In this document: positions 1 to 6,404 of the stretch, piece by piece | Position numbering within the stretch: the stretch's first letter is position 1 | How the letters are laid out: each line of letters starts with the position of its first letter | IMG/VR virus record: IMGVR_UViG_3300042988_002075 | Location: 1-24,183 of that record | Length of the DNA stretch: 24,183 nucleotides | From: a virus | Strand: one strand, 5' to 3' | Program-made: the position numbers and the translations under genes | Notes under the pieces: model-generated | The model's input: only the letters and a program-made list of their open reading frames with translations | What the model was told of the DNA's origin: nothing | Database searches by the model: none

Positions 1-115
1 TGATTGTCTGATTTCCCATATCTTGATATTCAATGGGAGTTTTGCTGTTTATAGCATGTGTATTTGCGCCTTCCCCTGTTGCAAGAACAACGCGTTTTGC
101 AGTTTTTGATTCCAT
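1..115 (-). CDS. Partial hypothetical phage protein (N-terminal 38 residues)
   Basis: An ATG at 113-115 opens a frame that runs without a stop to the left edge, so only the N-terminus is visible. The peptide begins MESKTAKRVVLATGEG and contains the segment VVLATGEGANTHAI. This resembles the 'LAxGExTGHxH' segment of small phage proteins that often pair with an 'RQGDV' segment. Here an RQGDI segment sits at the C-terminus of the gene at 365-1066, two genes upstream, so the two may be halves of one family's fold. That link is my inference. The ten-base gap to the preceding gene is too short for a promoter, so it is probably co-transcribed. Confidence 0.6.
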   Translation of the reverse strand, partial: MESKTAKRVVLATGEGANTHAINSKTPIEYQDMGNQTI

Positions 116-125
116 TTTACAAGTT

Positions 126-368
126 TTATTCAGCTGAAACATTCTTTTTTTCAAAACCTTCGCATTCACCTTGCATCCAAATAGGATCATAATCATAAGG
201 AAACTCCCACCATCCATTTTTTATAGCATGTTCGCTACCTTTTGGATGAGCCGATTTGTTCTTTTTGTAATATGACCAGTATAGTTTGCAATGCACATGA
301 GCTGAGTTCACAAAAGAATTGCTTCTTGAGTGAACACAGTTGTGACAATTTGTTTTTGATAAACTCAT
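126..368 (-). CDS. Small Cys/His-rich, probably zinc-binding protein
   Basis: This 80-residue protein starts in an ATGA overlap with the stop of the upstream gene. It contains a CHNCVHSR motif at residues 8-15, then a CKLYW segment and a late Cys (GECEGF). The pattern of a CxxC pair followed by spaced single cysteines matches the many small 'CHNCVH...HCxHP...C' proteins of Bacteroidota phages, which are presumed to bind zinc. No catalytic motif is visible and the function is unknown. The translational coupling suggests co-expression with the 233-residue protein upstream. Confidence 0.7.
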   Translation of the reverse strand: MSLSKTNCHNCVHSRSNSFVNSAHVHCKLYWSYYKKNKSAHPKGSEHAIKNGWWEFPYDYDPIWMQGECEGFEKKNVSAE

Positions 369-1066
369 GATTGTGATTTTAAAAGTTTAAGATACATCTC
401 CTTTTCAATGTGATAAGGACGAGACAACTCTCTTGAATTTACACCTGCTTTTGCAATAATGATATCACCTTGGCGATATAATGCTTCAGGTTCAGAAATG
501 TTTAATTGAAAAGTCCAAGCAATTGCTTCAATTGCATCTTTCTTTTCACCAACATGTCTTGGAACATAAATCCAATACTCACGCCCTGTCGTTGTACACC
601 AACAACGTACAGCATAAATATCAGCATTAGCTCTACGCCAATCAGATTTTTCTTCTGGAAACAATTTATCACCTTTGATCAAGTATAATTCATACTTGTC
701 ATGAATGATTTTTACATCCATGCTGTTGTCTGATTCATTCCAAACAGCATTGTTAAACACAATAGTTTCTTCTGCTACAAGAGAAGGTTCAAGTTCTTGG
801 AACATCTTTTCAATTCCAATAGCTCTGAAATATAACCTACGTATTTCAAGATTTTCTTTTGCAAAACCATCTTGTGCAGTAGCAGGTTTTATATCATTCC
901 AAACTGAAGCACAATGATCTCCAAACTCTTGCATTGACTCAAATCTGATTACATTTGTCATAAACGTGTTAAAGTCTTTGTACATTGTTTTCCAAAGAAT
1001 TAACGCGTCATCATATGAGACACCGTGTTGGTTCTCAACTGTGTATTTTAGTTCTTTATAGTTCAT
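365..1066 (-). CDS. DUF6745-like protein
   Basis: This is a 233-residue protein. Near residue 75 it has ENLEIRRLYFRAIG. After that comes a stretch reading TGREYWIYVPRH, followed by the helix segment DAIEAIAWTF. I know the same order, EVRR...G followed by TGRxYxLRVPP and AxEAVAWTFG, from DUF6745-type proteins that occur alone or behind leucine-rich repeats in bacteria and phages. The C-terminus carries YRQGDIIIAKAG, a segment often seen in phage 'QGD' proteins. The biochemical role is unknown. It lies 2 bp after the 227-residue acidic protein gene and overlaps the next gene by ATGA. The family call rests on remembered motifs, not a search. Confidence 0.7.
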   Translation of the reverse strand: MNYKELKYTVENQHGVSYDDALILWKTMYKDFNTFMTNVIRFESMQEFGDHCASVWNDIKPATAQDGFAKENLEIRRLYFRAIGIEKMFQELEPSLVAEETIVFNNAVWNESDNSMDVKIIHDKYELYLIKGDKLFPEEKSDWRRANADIYAVRCWCTTTGREYWIYVPRHVGEKKDAIEAIAWTFQLNISEPEALYRQGDIIIAKAGVNSRELSRPYHIEKEMYLKLLKSQS

Positions 1067-1068
1067 GA

Positions 1069-1752
1069 TTATTCAGTTTCGTCTTCTAAAAGTTGTTGTA
1101 AATCAATTTCTACATGATTTTCAGATGTTTCTCTTTTTGAGTATACAATATCTTCTAAAGTATAAACAAGGTCATCACCATCTTCTGTAAAATCAGTTCT
1201 AAATATTTGATAGTTTTCCCAGAATCCATCAATTTCATCTTCATCATCTACATCAGCTTTAGCAGCTTCCATGATTTCTTCTGATAACATTTCCTGCAAT
1301 TTTTTAGCAACAGATTCAGTATCAGGATGATCAAAACCATTTCTAATTCCAAATGTAACGTTTACAGTACAATCTTCATCTTGAGTTTCAATGTCAATGT
1401 CATCAAAATGAATATGTTTAGGAATTCTGATTTCAATACTTGCTTTTGCATTTGTTGAATCAGTTTCTGTATAATAGTCAATGCCTTGAAACATTTTAGT
1501 ATCAGGGTCAAAGGGTGCTTCACCAGATGCTGAGAACTCACCAGCCCATGAACCATAATCAAGTTGATCATACATCATGTCAACTAATGCTTCTGCTTCA
1601 GGATCACTGCTATCAGATCCATCTACTTCAAGATGAACCCATCCTGAATCTCCTCCACCATCCCAGTGTAGGACAACTTCAGAACCTTCTTCTGTTTTTT
1701 TCATGCACCAATCAAGAATCTCTTTGATTGATAAATCTTTTTTTTCACTCAT
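1069..1752 (-). CDS. Acidic hypothetical protein
   Basis: This 227-residue, strongly acidic protein contains the glycine-rich segment LHWDGGGDSGWVHLEV near residue 28 and a later YDQLDYGSWAGEFSASGEA segment. The D/GGGDSG motif followed by a conserved Gly-Ser-Trp-x-Gly-Glu-Phe block suggests a defined globular family that I have seen in phages next to MoxR/VWA genes, but I cannot name it. The C-terminal half is rich in Asp and Glu. It overlaps the preceding DUF6915 gene by 4 bp (ATGA). No transmembrane segment or enzyme signature is visible. Confidence 0.7.
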   Translation of the reverse strand: MSEKKDLSIKEILDWCMKKTEEGSEVVLHWDGGGDSGWVHLEVDGSDSSDPEAEALVDMMYDQLDYGSWAGEFSASGEAPFDPDTKMFQGIDYYTETDSTNAKASIEIRIPKHIHFDDIDIETQDEDCTVNVTFGIRNGFDHPDTESVAKKLQEMLSEEIMEAAKADVDDEDEIDGFWENYQIFRTDFTEDGDDLVYTLEDIVYSKRETSENHVEIDLQQLLEDETE

Positions 1753-2147
1753 GGTAATTGTGCGTTTTCTTGTTTAACAAAATCTGATTTGTCTTTTGAC
1801 ATTTCTTTTAACATTTTACGTCCTTCACCTGGTTTGAACATCCAACCTTTTGTTTCCATGTTGTCCAGGTAATCTTTAATTGTAGGAATCCAACCAAGGT
1901 CTTCCATACAATGCTGTTCACCAATTGCTCTTACAGGAACCATACGTCCTTCAGAGTTAGTGATATATGTGCCAAATTGTTGCTCACACCAGAAAATTCC
2001 TTCTGAGTGATGACGCAATGCCCTATGACGCATGTCAGGGTAGTGCATTTTAGTTTCATCAAACCAGTTGTGGATAGGCAAGTAGTCATCTACATGCCCA
2101 CCCCACTTTTTCTGGCTTGAAATACTATGATGTAATGGATGACTCAT
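1749..2147 (-). CDS. DUF6915 family protein
   Basis: The protein begins MSHPLHHSISSQKKWGGHVDDY and continues with LPIHNWFDETK, RHRALRHHSEGIFWCEQ, EGRMVPVRAIGEQH and DLGWIPT. These are the successive conserved blocks of the DUF6915 family, which spans the whole 132 residues here. I start at the ATG at 2147, because the frame extends upstream only to a TTG and family members begin at MSHPL. Function is unknown. The many conserved histidines (His-Pro-x-x-His, RHRALRHH, GEQH) suggest metal binding, which is inference. It overlaps the gene before it by 23 bp and the one after it by 4 bp. Confidence 0.85.
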   Translation of the reverse strand: MSHPLHHSISSQKKWGGHVDDYLPIHNWFDETKMHYPDMRHRALRHHSEGIFWCEQQFGTYITNSEGRMVPVRAIGEQHCMEDLGWIPTIKDYLDNMETKGWMFKPGEGRKMLKEMSKDKSDFVKQENAQLP

Positions 2148-2454
2148 TGTTTTCAAGTTCTAAATTTTCAACTGCAAATTCAATAGCTGCAGAAATACAA
2201 CGTGTTGTTGCACGCCACATATTGTATTTGTGAGAACCAGTAACAAAACCAAATTCAGTTCTGCCGTCACCTGGAACAACTTTAAATGTTTTACGCAACA
2301 CATCCATTTCTAAGTAAACAGCTGCTTGTTTTTTAGAACCTTTCTCATCTTCATAAGGATGTGAAAATTGATACTTTTGTTCTACTAAAGTTTGTTGTAC
2401 AGGAGAATCTATTTTTTCTAGAAACTCATCAATTGGTAAATTATTCATGCTCAT
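2125..2454 (-). CDS. Hypothetical protein, 109 aa
   Basis: This is an unrecognised soluble protein. The central part, KGSKKQAAVYLEMDVL followed by TFKVVPGDGRTEFGFVTGS, looks like an alpha/beta domain. The C-terminal part contains an amphipathic helix (ATTRCISAAIEFAVENLEL). The start at 2454 lies inside the end of the preceding gene; a second in-frame ATG two codons later would also work. It overlaps the DUF6915 gene by 23 bp. No known motif was found. Confidence 0.65.
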   Translation of the reverse strand: MSMNNLPIDEFLEKIDSPVQQTLVEQKYQFSHPYEDEKGSKKQAAVYLEMDVLRKTFKVVPGDGRTEFGFVTGSHKYNMWRATTRCISAAIEFAVENLELENNESSITS

Positions 2455-2677
2455 CTTCTTGAGTTGTTATATCAAAATGATCACCTATTTTTCTAAGAGT
2501 ATTGGCAAGGTGTTTAGCCAAATTTTTAACTGCTTCAGGGTCAAGTGAATTTAACCATTCATCTTGTTTTTCTTCAGGACAGTCTTCAAAGCATGTTGGT
2601 TCACGCTTTTCTTCATTGTCAAATTTGTGGAATATATAAACTCCACTTAAGCTTCTGCGATTTGGTTGTTCACTCAT
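2441..2677 (-). CDS. Hypothetical protein, 78 aa
   Basis: This small acidic protein has an N-terminal PNRRSLSGVYIFHKFDNEEKREPTCFEDC segment. The 'GVYIFHKFDNEEKREPTCFEDC' part, followed by CPEEKQDEWL, resembles small phage proteins with a glycine-initiated beta-strand pair and a helix, but I cannot assign a family. It ends in an Asp/Glu/His-rich tail that overlaps the next gene by 14 bp. It lies 2 bp after the preceding gene, which supports co-transcription. Confidence 0.6.
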   Translation of the reverse strand: MSEQPNRRSLSGVYIFHKFDNEEKREPTCFEDCPEEKQDEWLNSLDPEAVKNLAKHLANTLRKIGDHFDITTQEDEHE

Positions 2678-2679
2678 CT

Positions 2680-2931
2680 TTAGTCTATTAAGTCAAAGAA
2701 TTCACTATTAATTTTCTCTTCTGCAGAGTCTACATCACGCGGAATTTCATCCACCCATGTAATTTCTGTAATTTCATAACTTTGATTATCATTATCATGA
2801 TGAACAGCAACAGTGAAGTCATATGACTCCTCCTGATACTCATCTTCCCATAATGATACGTCAGTTCTGTAAGTACCATTGTAGTACTTTGTTTCGCTAA
2901 ATGGCTTTTTTGTTATTTTTAGTTTGCTCAT
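2680..2931 (-). CDS. Hypothetical protein, 83 aa
   Basis: This unrecognised acidic protein has a predicted beta-strand pattern (KKPFSETKYYNGTYRTDVSLW, then YDFTVAVHHDNDNQSYEI). It ends NSEFFDLID. There is no membrane segment, cysteine pair or catalytic motif. It sits 5 bp after the DPCY-motif gene and 2 bp before the next gene in a tight minus-strand operon. The start is the only ATG near the N-terminus. Confidence 0.6.
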   Translation of the reverse strand: MSKLKITKKPFSETKYYNGTYRTDVSLWEDEYQEESYDFTVAVHHDNDNQSYEITEITWVDEIPRDVDSAEEKINSEFFDLID

Positions 2932-2936
2932 GATTT

Positions 2937-3383
2937 TTAAAATTCTACTGTTACTGATTTCAAAACACCAGCAGCACTGTAAACAGCATATACAGGGTAT
3001 ATACCATCACCAAACGCTGTTGAAAAAGCTACACCTACGCCAGGATGACCTAGTTTGTAGTTTAATTGACCATGTCCACTATCTGACAACGTTGCTTTGC
3101 AACAAGCATTGTAGCTAAATGGAAATTCAGAATCAGTTGCAGGAATGTCTATCCATTCTCCTGTTTTAATTAACTGATTCATGTTTTTGCCATACTTTGA
3201 AATTTCAGCTTCATAGTCTGGAAAATCTACTTTGTACTGAAGTCTTTCTTTTGTTTCTTTATGCTCATAGATTCTGATATCTGTAAAGTCTTCTTTAGAC
3301 CATTCTGAATCAATGTAGCATGGATCACACATTAGGAGCTGACCTGAATCAACTCCTACATGTCCTATTAATAGTTTTTTCAT
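2937..3383 (-). CDS. DPCY-motif phage protein (DUF4241-like)
   Basis: The N-terminal block VGVDSGQLLMCDPCYIDSEW (residues 9-28) and the C-terminal block PGVGVAFSTAFGDGIYPVYA are the two conserved ends of a widespread bacterial and phage family of unknown function. Members have 'DSGxLxxxDPCY' at the start and 'GVxVSTGxGDGxYPVY' near the end. Length (148 aa) fits a single compact domain. A paired CC (residues near 112) and the Cys residues in DPCY could bind metal, but that is speculation. The gene lies 2 bp after its upstream neighbour and 5 bp before the next one. Confidence 0.75.
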   Translation of the reverse strand: MKKLLIGHVGVDSGQLLMCDPCYIDSEWSKEDFTDIRIYEHKETKERLQYKVDFPDYEAEISKYGKNMNQLIKTGEWIDIPATDSEFPFSYNACCKATLSDSGHGQLNYKLGHPGVGVAFSTAFGDGIYPVYAVYSAAGVLKSVTVEF

Positions 3384-3385
3384 AA

Positions 3386-3928
3386 TTATTTTACAATAAA
3401 TTGATTGGGTGGAAGTTCATAGGTCCTGAAAACTCTCATTCCTTTATAAAATATCTTAGCTTTATCATCAATGTGAATCATTGCTTTACCAAAACTACTA
3501 CTCATTGCTTCTTCAGCAATTTGTCTAAATGTATCAGGGTTACACATGATGATAAACTCTTCAGCAGAATAGTGAGCACTTTTACGATACGCTTCTACAA
3601 TTGCTTTTTCTAATAATACATAAGGAGTTGTTGATTCTGAATGATAAGTTGATGAGCTGACAGGAATTTTTACTTCTTTAAACACAGGACCAACCATACT
3701 TTTTAACTGATTGTATGATTGTTTTAAATTGTCATAAATGTGTTGATAATAGTCAACATTTCTTTTAACAGAGTCCATGCCAGCTTCTAAGTTAGCAAGT
3801 TCATCTATTATTTGAGAATTGTAATGAGCTTCAGCATAACCTCTAGCTGATTCTGCATGTTCCAAAGAGTGTTTGTATGCTTCAGCTTGCATCATGTACA
3901 TGTACTCAGCTTCATCATGTGGTTCCAT
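3386..3928 (-). CDS. Hypothetical protein with coiled coil and C-terminal 'RTYELPPN' domain
   Basis: Residues 1-75 are strongly helical (YMMQAEAYKHSLEHAESARGY, then NVDYYQHIYDNLKQSYNQLK) and probably form a coiled coil. The C-terminal 70 residues contain IIMCNPDTFRQIAEEA and end IFYKGMRVFRTYELPPNQFIVK. A 'NPDTFxxI...YxGxxVxRTxxLPxxxixV' ending is a common small phage domain of unknown role, faintly like the C-terminal edge of capsid-type folds, though I would not call it a capsid protein. Its start overlaps the upstream stop by one base. Confidence 0.65.
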   Translation of the reverse strand: MEPHDEAEYMYMMQAEAYKHSLEHAESARGYAEAHYNSQIIDELANLEAGMDSVKRNVDYYQHIYDNLKQSYNQLKSMVGPVFKEVKIPVSSSTYHSESTTPYVLLEKAIVEAYRKSAHYSAEEFIIMCNPDTFRQIAEEAMSSSFGKAMIHIDDKAKIFYKGMRVFRTYELPPNQFIVK

Positions 3929-4260
3929 TACTTTAAATTTTCAAGTTCTTTAATAATAGATTCCATTTCAGCACCAATTTGCTTGTGCAATTTATGCTGA
4001 CTCTTTGGTTCATGAAGTTCACTAAGCGTTCTGTAACGAATTTTAAGTTCTTGTTCACGTTTTGATTTTTCATTTGCTGCTTCCTTGTGCTTTACAAGAA
4101 TTTTAACAGCAGATTCTACATCAAATTGTAAACCCATTCTGTCAATTGCCAAGACTGTGTCAAGAATAATACTTGCTGTATTTTCATTCACGCCTATGTC
4201 TACCAAACCAAGAGCTACTCTGAACTCTTGTGGTTTAATTTTCTTTAATGCTGATGCCAT
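3928..4260 (-). CDS. Hypothetical helical protein, 110 aa
   Basis: This is a lysine-rich, almost wholly helical protein. It begins MASALKKIKPQEFRVALGLVD and ends in a coiled-coil-like stretch (KHKLHKQIGAEMESIIKELENLK). No family was recognised. It starts 26 bp inside the end of the preceding gene and shares one base with the following gene (TAATG), so translation of the three is probably coupled. Confidence 0.6.
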   Translation of the reverse strand: MASALKKIKPQEFRVALGLVDIGVNENTASIILDTVLAIDRMGLQFDVESAVKILVKHKEAANEKSKREQELKIRYRTLSELHEPKSQHKLHKQIGAEMESIIKELENLK

Positions 4261-4636
4261 TGTCTTTTCTGTATTGAATTTCTTTTCTAATAAGTTCTAA
4301 ATGCCAATCTGGTCCACCATAATCTAATACAGCTTCTAACCAGTCATCATTCATTTCACAAATTGGAACCCACTTTAAAGGTTCTGTTCCATCTTTACCC
4401 CTACCACCGCGTGTGGCGTGTTTACGTACAAGTTCAAAATCATCATCTGTATAAACAGCATAGATTTTTATCTTTGTCATATCTTTTGCACCATATCTTA
4501 AATAAGAAGTGCCACCATCTACCATTGCATTGTTAGGACATGAACATGTTTTGTAATCATGTCTGTGATAACTTACAATAGTTTCATTACACTCTTGACA
4601 AGTCACAGAGTTGTAAACTAGTTGTTTATTTTCCAT
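4235..4636 (-). CDS. DUF7695-type zinc-ribbon protein
   Basis: The N-terminus holds CQECNETIVSYHRHDYKTCSC followed by VDGGTSYLRYGAKD. This is the 'CxxCxxxIxSxhrHDfxxCxC...VDGGxxYlRxg' signature of a small zinc-ribbon family common in bacteria and phages (DUF7695 as I remember it). The two CxxC/CxC pairs at residues 14-17 and 32-34 should bind one zinc. The remaining 80 residues are an extra domain with KIYAVYTDDDFELVRKHATRGGRG, plus a Trp-rich end (DWLEAVLDYGGPDWHLELIR), which I do not recognise. It overlaps the upstream gene by 11 bp. Confidence 0.75.
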   Translation of the reverse strand: MENKQLVYNSVTCQECNETIVSYHRHDYKTCSCPNNAMVDGGTSYLRYGAKDMTKIKIYAVYTDDDFELVRKHATRGGRGKDGTEPLKWVPICEMNDDWLEAVLDYGGPDWHLELIRKEIQYRKDNGISIKEN

Positions 4637-4844
4637 ATTCTAAAGGAATAAAGTTTTTGTCAAAATATTCTTTTGAAACCATGGTCTTAATTTTTTCCAT
4701 GTCCTCTGAGTTAGCTGTAAGCTTGTTACCAACTTTTTTAAAAGCAACACAGTTGTCATTGTAAGATCTAATACCATACTGATGAGGGCTGTTTAAAAGT
4801 TGATCAAACTGAAACTCATTTATAACATAATCAGCATGACTCAT
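4626..4844 (-). CDS. Hypothetical protein, 72 aa
   Basis: This small soluble protein starts at the ATG that forms an ATGA overlap with a 28-residue membrane peptide upstream. Visible segments are ADYVINEFQFDQLLNSPHQYG and CVAFKKVGNKLTANSEDM. It ends 11 bp inside the DUF7695-type gene. No motif was recognised. Confidence 0.6.
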   Translation of the reverse strand: MSHADYVINEFQFDQLLNSPHQYGIRSYNDNCVAFKKVGNKLTANSEDMEKIKTMVSKEYFDKNFIPLEYGK

Positions 4845-4927
4845 AGAAAGAATAACATTAAACCTGCAAACCCAATACCTGCAAAGAAGTATATGAGATT
4901 GTTAAGCCATTGAGGATAATTGTTCAT
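4841..4927 (-). CDS. 28-residue single-pass membrane peptide
   Basis: The ATG at 4925-4927 opens MNNYPQWLNNLIYFFAG, continues with a hydrophobic run to LMLFFL, and stops in an ATGA overlap with the next gene. Residues 11-28 form one transmembrane helix with a GxxxG-like pair (FAGIGFAG). The gene fills an otherwise empty 84-bp gap exactly and is translationally coupled to its neighbour, which is my main reason for believing it. The function is unknown; it could be a small membrane-active or accessory lysis peptide. Confidence 0.6.
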   Translation of the reverse strand: MNNYPQWLNNLIYFFAGIGFAGLMLFFL

Positions 4928-4928
4928 A

Positions 4929-5150
4929 TTAAAAGTTGTTATCTATTTGAACTATTGTTTCTGCAACTGCATTGACTTCTTGAAAAAGAACATTGTGTTC
5001 TTCTTCAGGTAATTCTAAATACTTTACACAAGTATTTAAATCGACTTTACAAATGTCTTGCATTACTTGCAGCATGAATTCTGTAGACTTGTCTGTCACA
5101 TCACAAATTTGATGGACAGCTGCCAATTTTAGCTTAGTCTTGTGTTGCAT
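4929..5150 (-). CDS. Hypothetical helical protein, 73 aa
   Basis: This protein is all-helical in appearance: KTKLKLAAVHQICDVTDKST, then MLQVMQDICKVDLNTCVKYL. It has three cysteines without CxxC spacing. The start lies 17 bp inside the upstream gene, and the next start follows one base after its stop. The family was not recognised. Confidence 0.6.
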   Translation of the reverse strand: MQHKTKLKLAAVHQICDVTDKSTEFMLQVMQDICKVDLNTCVKYLELPEEEHNVLFQEVNAVAETIVQIDNNF

Positions 5151-5502
5151 CTTCTGTTTTTTCTAAAAGTTTAGCAAGATAGTTTTCCCAACCCATTTTT
5201 TTAGCAACAAATGCAATTCTAACACAATGATCAACCATAGCACCAGTTTGTCCACCTGTTTCTTCTGGATCGTCTTCATGAAGACACATGTAATCAATCA
5301 ATGGTCTAACAATTGCATCATTAACTTTTACACCACCAGCACTTACTCTGTCACATAATTCTTGATGGTCGTCAAGATACTCTACACCACGCGTTACCAT
5401 ACGTTGGCATTCTAACTCATAATCACATGGGTTTGATTGGCTTTCTGAGAAACCACTTAAAAAGTCTCCTACAGGATACTTGTACTTTGATTCTGTTTTC
5501 AT
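5134..5502 (-). CDS. Hypothetical protein, 122 aa
   Basis: This acidic, mainly helical protein contains SNPCDYELECQRMVTRGVEYL, then a GGQTGAMVDHCVRIAFVAKKMGW segment near its end. The 'AMVDHCVRIAFVAKKMGWENYL' helix is the most conserved-looking part, but I cannot place it in a family. It overlaps the following gene by 17 bp. Confidence 0.6.
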   Translation of the reverse strand: MKTESKYKYPVGDFLSGFSESQSNPCDYELECQRMVTRGVEYLDDHQELCDRVSAGGVKVNDAIVRPLIDYMCLHEDDPEETGGQTGAMVDHCVRIAFVAKKMGWENYLAKLLEKTEDATQD

Positions 5503-5521
5503 TGTTCTTGTTGTTTAAAGG

Positions 5522-5761
5522 TTAGTAGTAAATAAATCCTAATTGAAATTGAGCAAGTTTTGTGTCATCCTCATCACTAGATAAACCAAGCGAGATACTT
5601 TGACCACTACATGTACATGTAGGATTGCCTTCTTCATTTAATCCAAAGTGAATAAAACCTGCACTAATTGGATTCATGTGTTTAAAATCACTGTGTAACA
5701 TGATTTCACCAAAAACAATAATTTCTTTGTCTTTAGTCTTAATGTACTTTGCTTTTGCCAT
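5522..5761 (-). CDS. Hypothetical protein, 79 aa
   Basis: This predicted beta-rich small protein begins MAKAKYIKTKDKEIIVFGE and ends AQFQLGFIYY. The central segment KHMNPISAGFIHFG, followed by a CTCSGQSISLGL segment, resembles small phage proteins built on the pattern 'HSDF...ISAGFIxF...CxGxSxSLxL'. The role is unknown. It lies about 20 bp downstream of the tRNA-like gene and is the first protein gene after it in the transcript. Confidence 0.6.
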   Translation of the reverse strand: MAKAKYIKTKDKEIIVFGEIMLHSDFKHMNPISAGFIHFGLNEEGNPTCTCSGQSISLGLSSDEDDTKLAQFQLGFIYY

Positions 5762-5782
5762 TTGTTTGTTTTTAAAATTAGA

Positions 5783-5883
5783 AGTCAGGACAGGATTCGA
5801 ACCTGTTACAGCTTTACCATAAAGAGTCAGCCTTGCTGTTACTCAACCTTGGGGAGGTGCTCCCAACCAATGGGCTCCTGACT
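5783..5883 (-). tRNA. Atypical 101-nt tRNA-like gene, anticodon unclear
   Basis: The ends form a perfect 7-bp acceptor stem (AGTCAGG with CCTGACT) next to a perfect T arm (ACAGG, loop TTCGAAT, CCTGT). A three-pair D arm (CCC-ATTGGTT-GGG) follows two linker bases. The middle does not fold normally. The best-placed seven-base loop, TCCCCAA, would give anticodon CCC with C rather than T at position 33 and only three paired stem bases. The remainder holds two extra hairpins, GAGT-AA-CAGC-AAG-GCTG-ACTC and CTTTA-TGG-TAAAG. CCA is not encoded. It could be a degenerate class II tRNA, a tRNA with an insertion, or a tRNA mimic. Confidence 0.5.
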
Positions 5884-5954
5884 GTGTTGCTTGTCTTTCC
5901 AAGCTGTCACGATTTTGCTAGTGTCAGACAATTGTTTTGCCTCTCATTACCTCA

Positions 5955-6203
5955 CTAGTTTTGGGGAGCGTCTACCTGATTACCCGCATCCATTCCGCCT
6001 TGCAGGGGAAAATTTCTTTGTCTCATCTCTTCTTCTAAAGACTGATCTGGACTATAGACTTTGTCACAATTTGCACAAATCATAGCTTCTCCATCTTCAG
6101 TCCATTTGTTGACAAATTCACCTTCTTTTATATAAGGTGAGCATGATTTACAATTACATGCGTTTGCTATGCCACAATGTGGACAATAAAATGCTCCCAT
6201 CAT
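5955..6203 (-). CDS. Zinc-ribbon protein, 82 aa
   Basis: The sequence starts MMGAFYCPHCGIANACNCKSC and later has MICANCDKVY. Together the CPHC, CNCKSC and CANC pairs give enough cysteines for one or two zinc sites. I start at the ATG at 6203, which overlaps the upstream stop as ATGA; another ATG lies two codons earlier at 6209. The frame can be extended to a TTG at 6269, but that would run 70 bp into the upstream gene. The tail is Gln/Asn-rich and probably disordered. The function is unknown. Confidence 0.7.
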   Translation of the reverse strand: MMGAFYCPHCGIANACNCKSCSPYIKEGEFVNKWTEDGEAMICANCDKVYSPDQSLEEEMRQRNFPLQGGMDAGNQVDAPQN

Positions 6204-6394
6204 ATCCATCCTGGTTTTAAATCTTTTACAGCTGTCATTTGACCAGTGTAGTCTTTGTAATTTTCCCAATCATTGTTACAATGAAAAACAACAAATGCAT
6301 GCCTACCTTCTGGAGAAAAAACTTTTATAATCCCATGTTCTTTAGTTCTACCTTTCAAGTATGTAACTTTTGAACCTTCACTTAATACATCCAT
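6200..6394 (-). CDS. Small SH3-like phage protein
   Basis: This is a 64-residue beta-barrel-type protein. It has an N-terminal EGSKVTYLKGRTKEHGIIK strand-turn-strand (a KOW/SH3-like opening with HGI), then AFVVFHCNNDWENYKDYTG and a terminal LKPGW. The order 'GxxVTYxxGxxxEHGIVK...VFVVYxCxxDWxxYxxYTGxxTxxxxLxxGW' is a frequent small-protein family in phage genomes. The biochemical role is unknown; small SH3-like proteins often bind RNA or protein. It lies 10 bp after the radical-SAM gene and is coupled to the zinc-ribbon gene by ATGA. Confidence 0.75.
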   Translation of the reverse strand: MDVLSEGSKVTYLKGRTKEHGIIKVFSPEGRHAFVVFHCNNDWENYKDYTGQMTAVKDLKPGWI

Positions 6395-6404
6395 ACGCTA
6401 GTTA

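Noticed and set aside
3386-3928. Capsid-like protein
   Set aside because: Only the C-terminal NPDTF...RTYELPP part recalls capsid-type folds; length and the coiled-coil N-terminus do not fit a major capsid protein.
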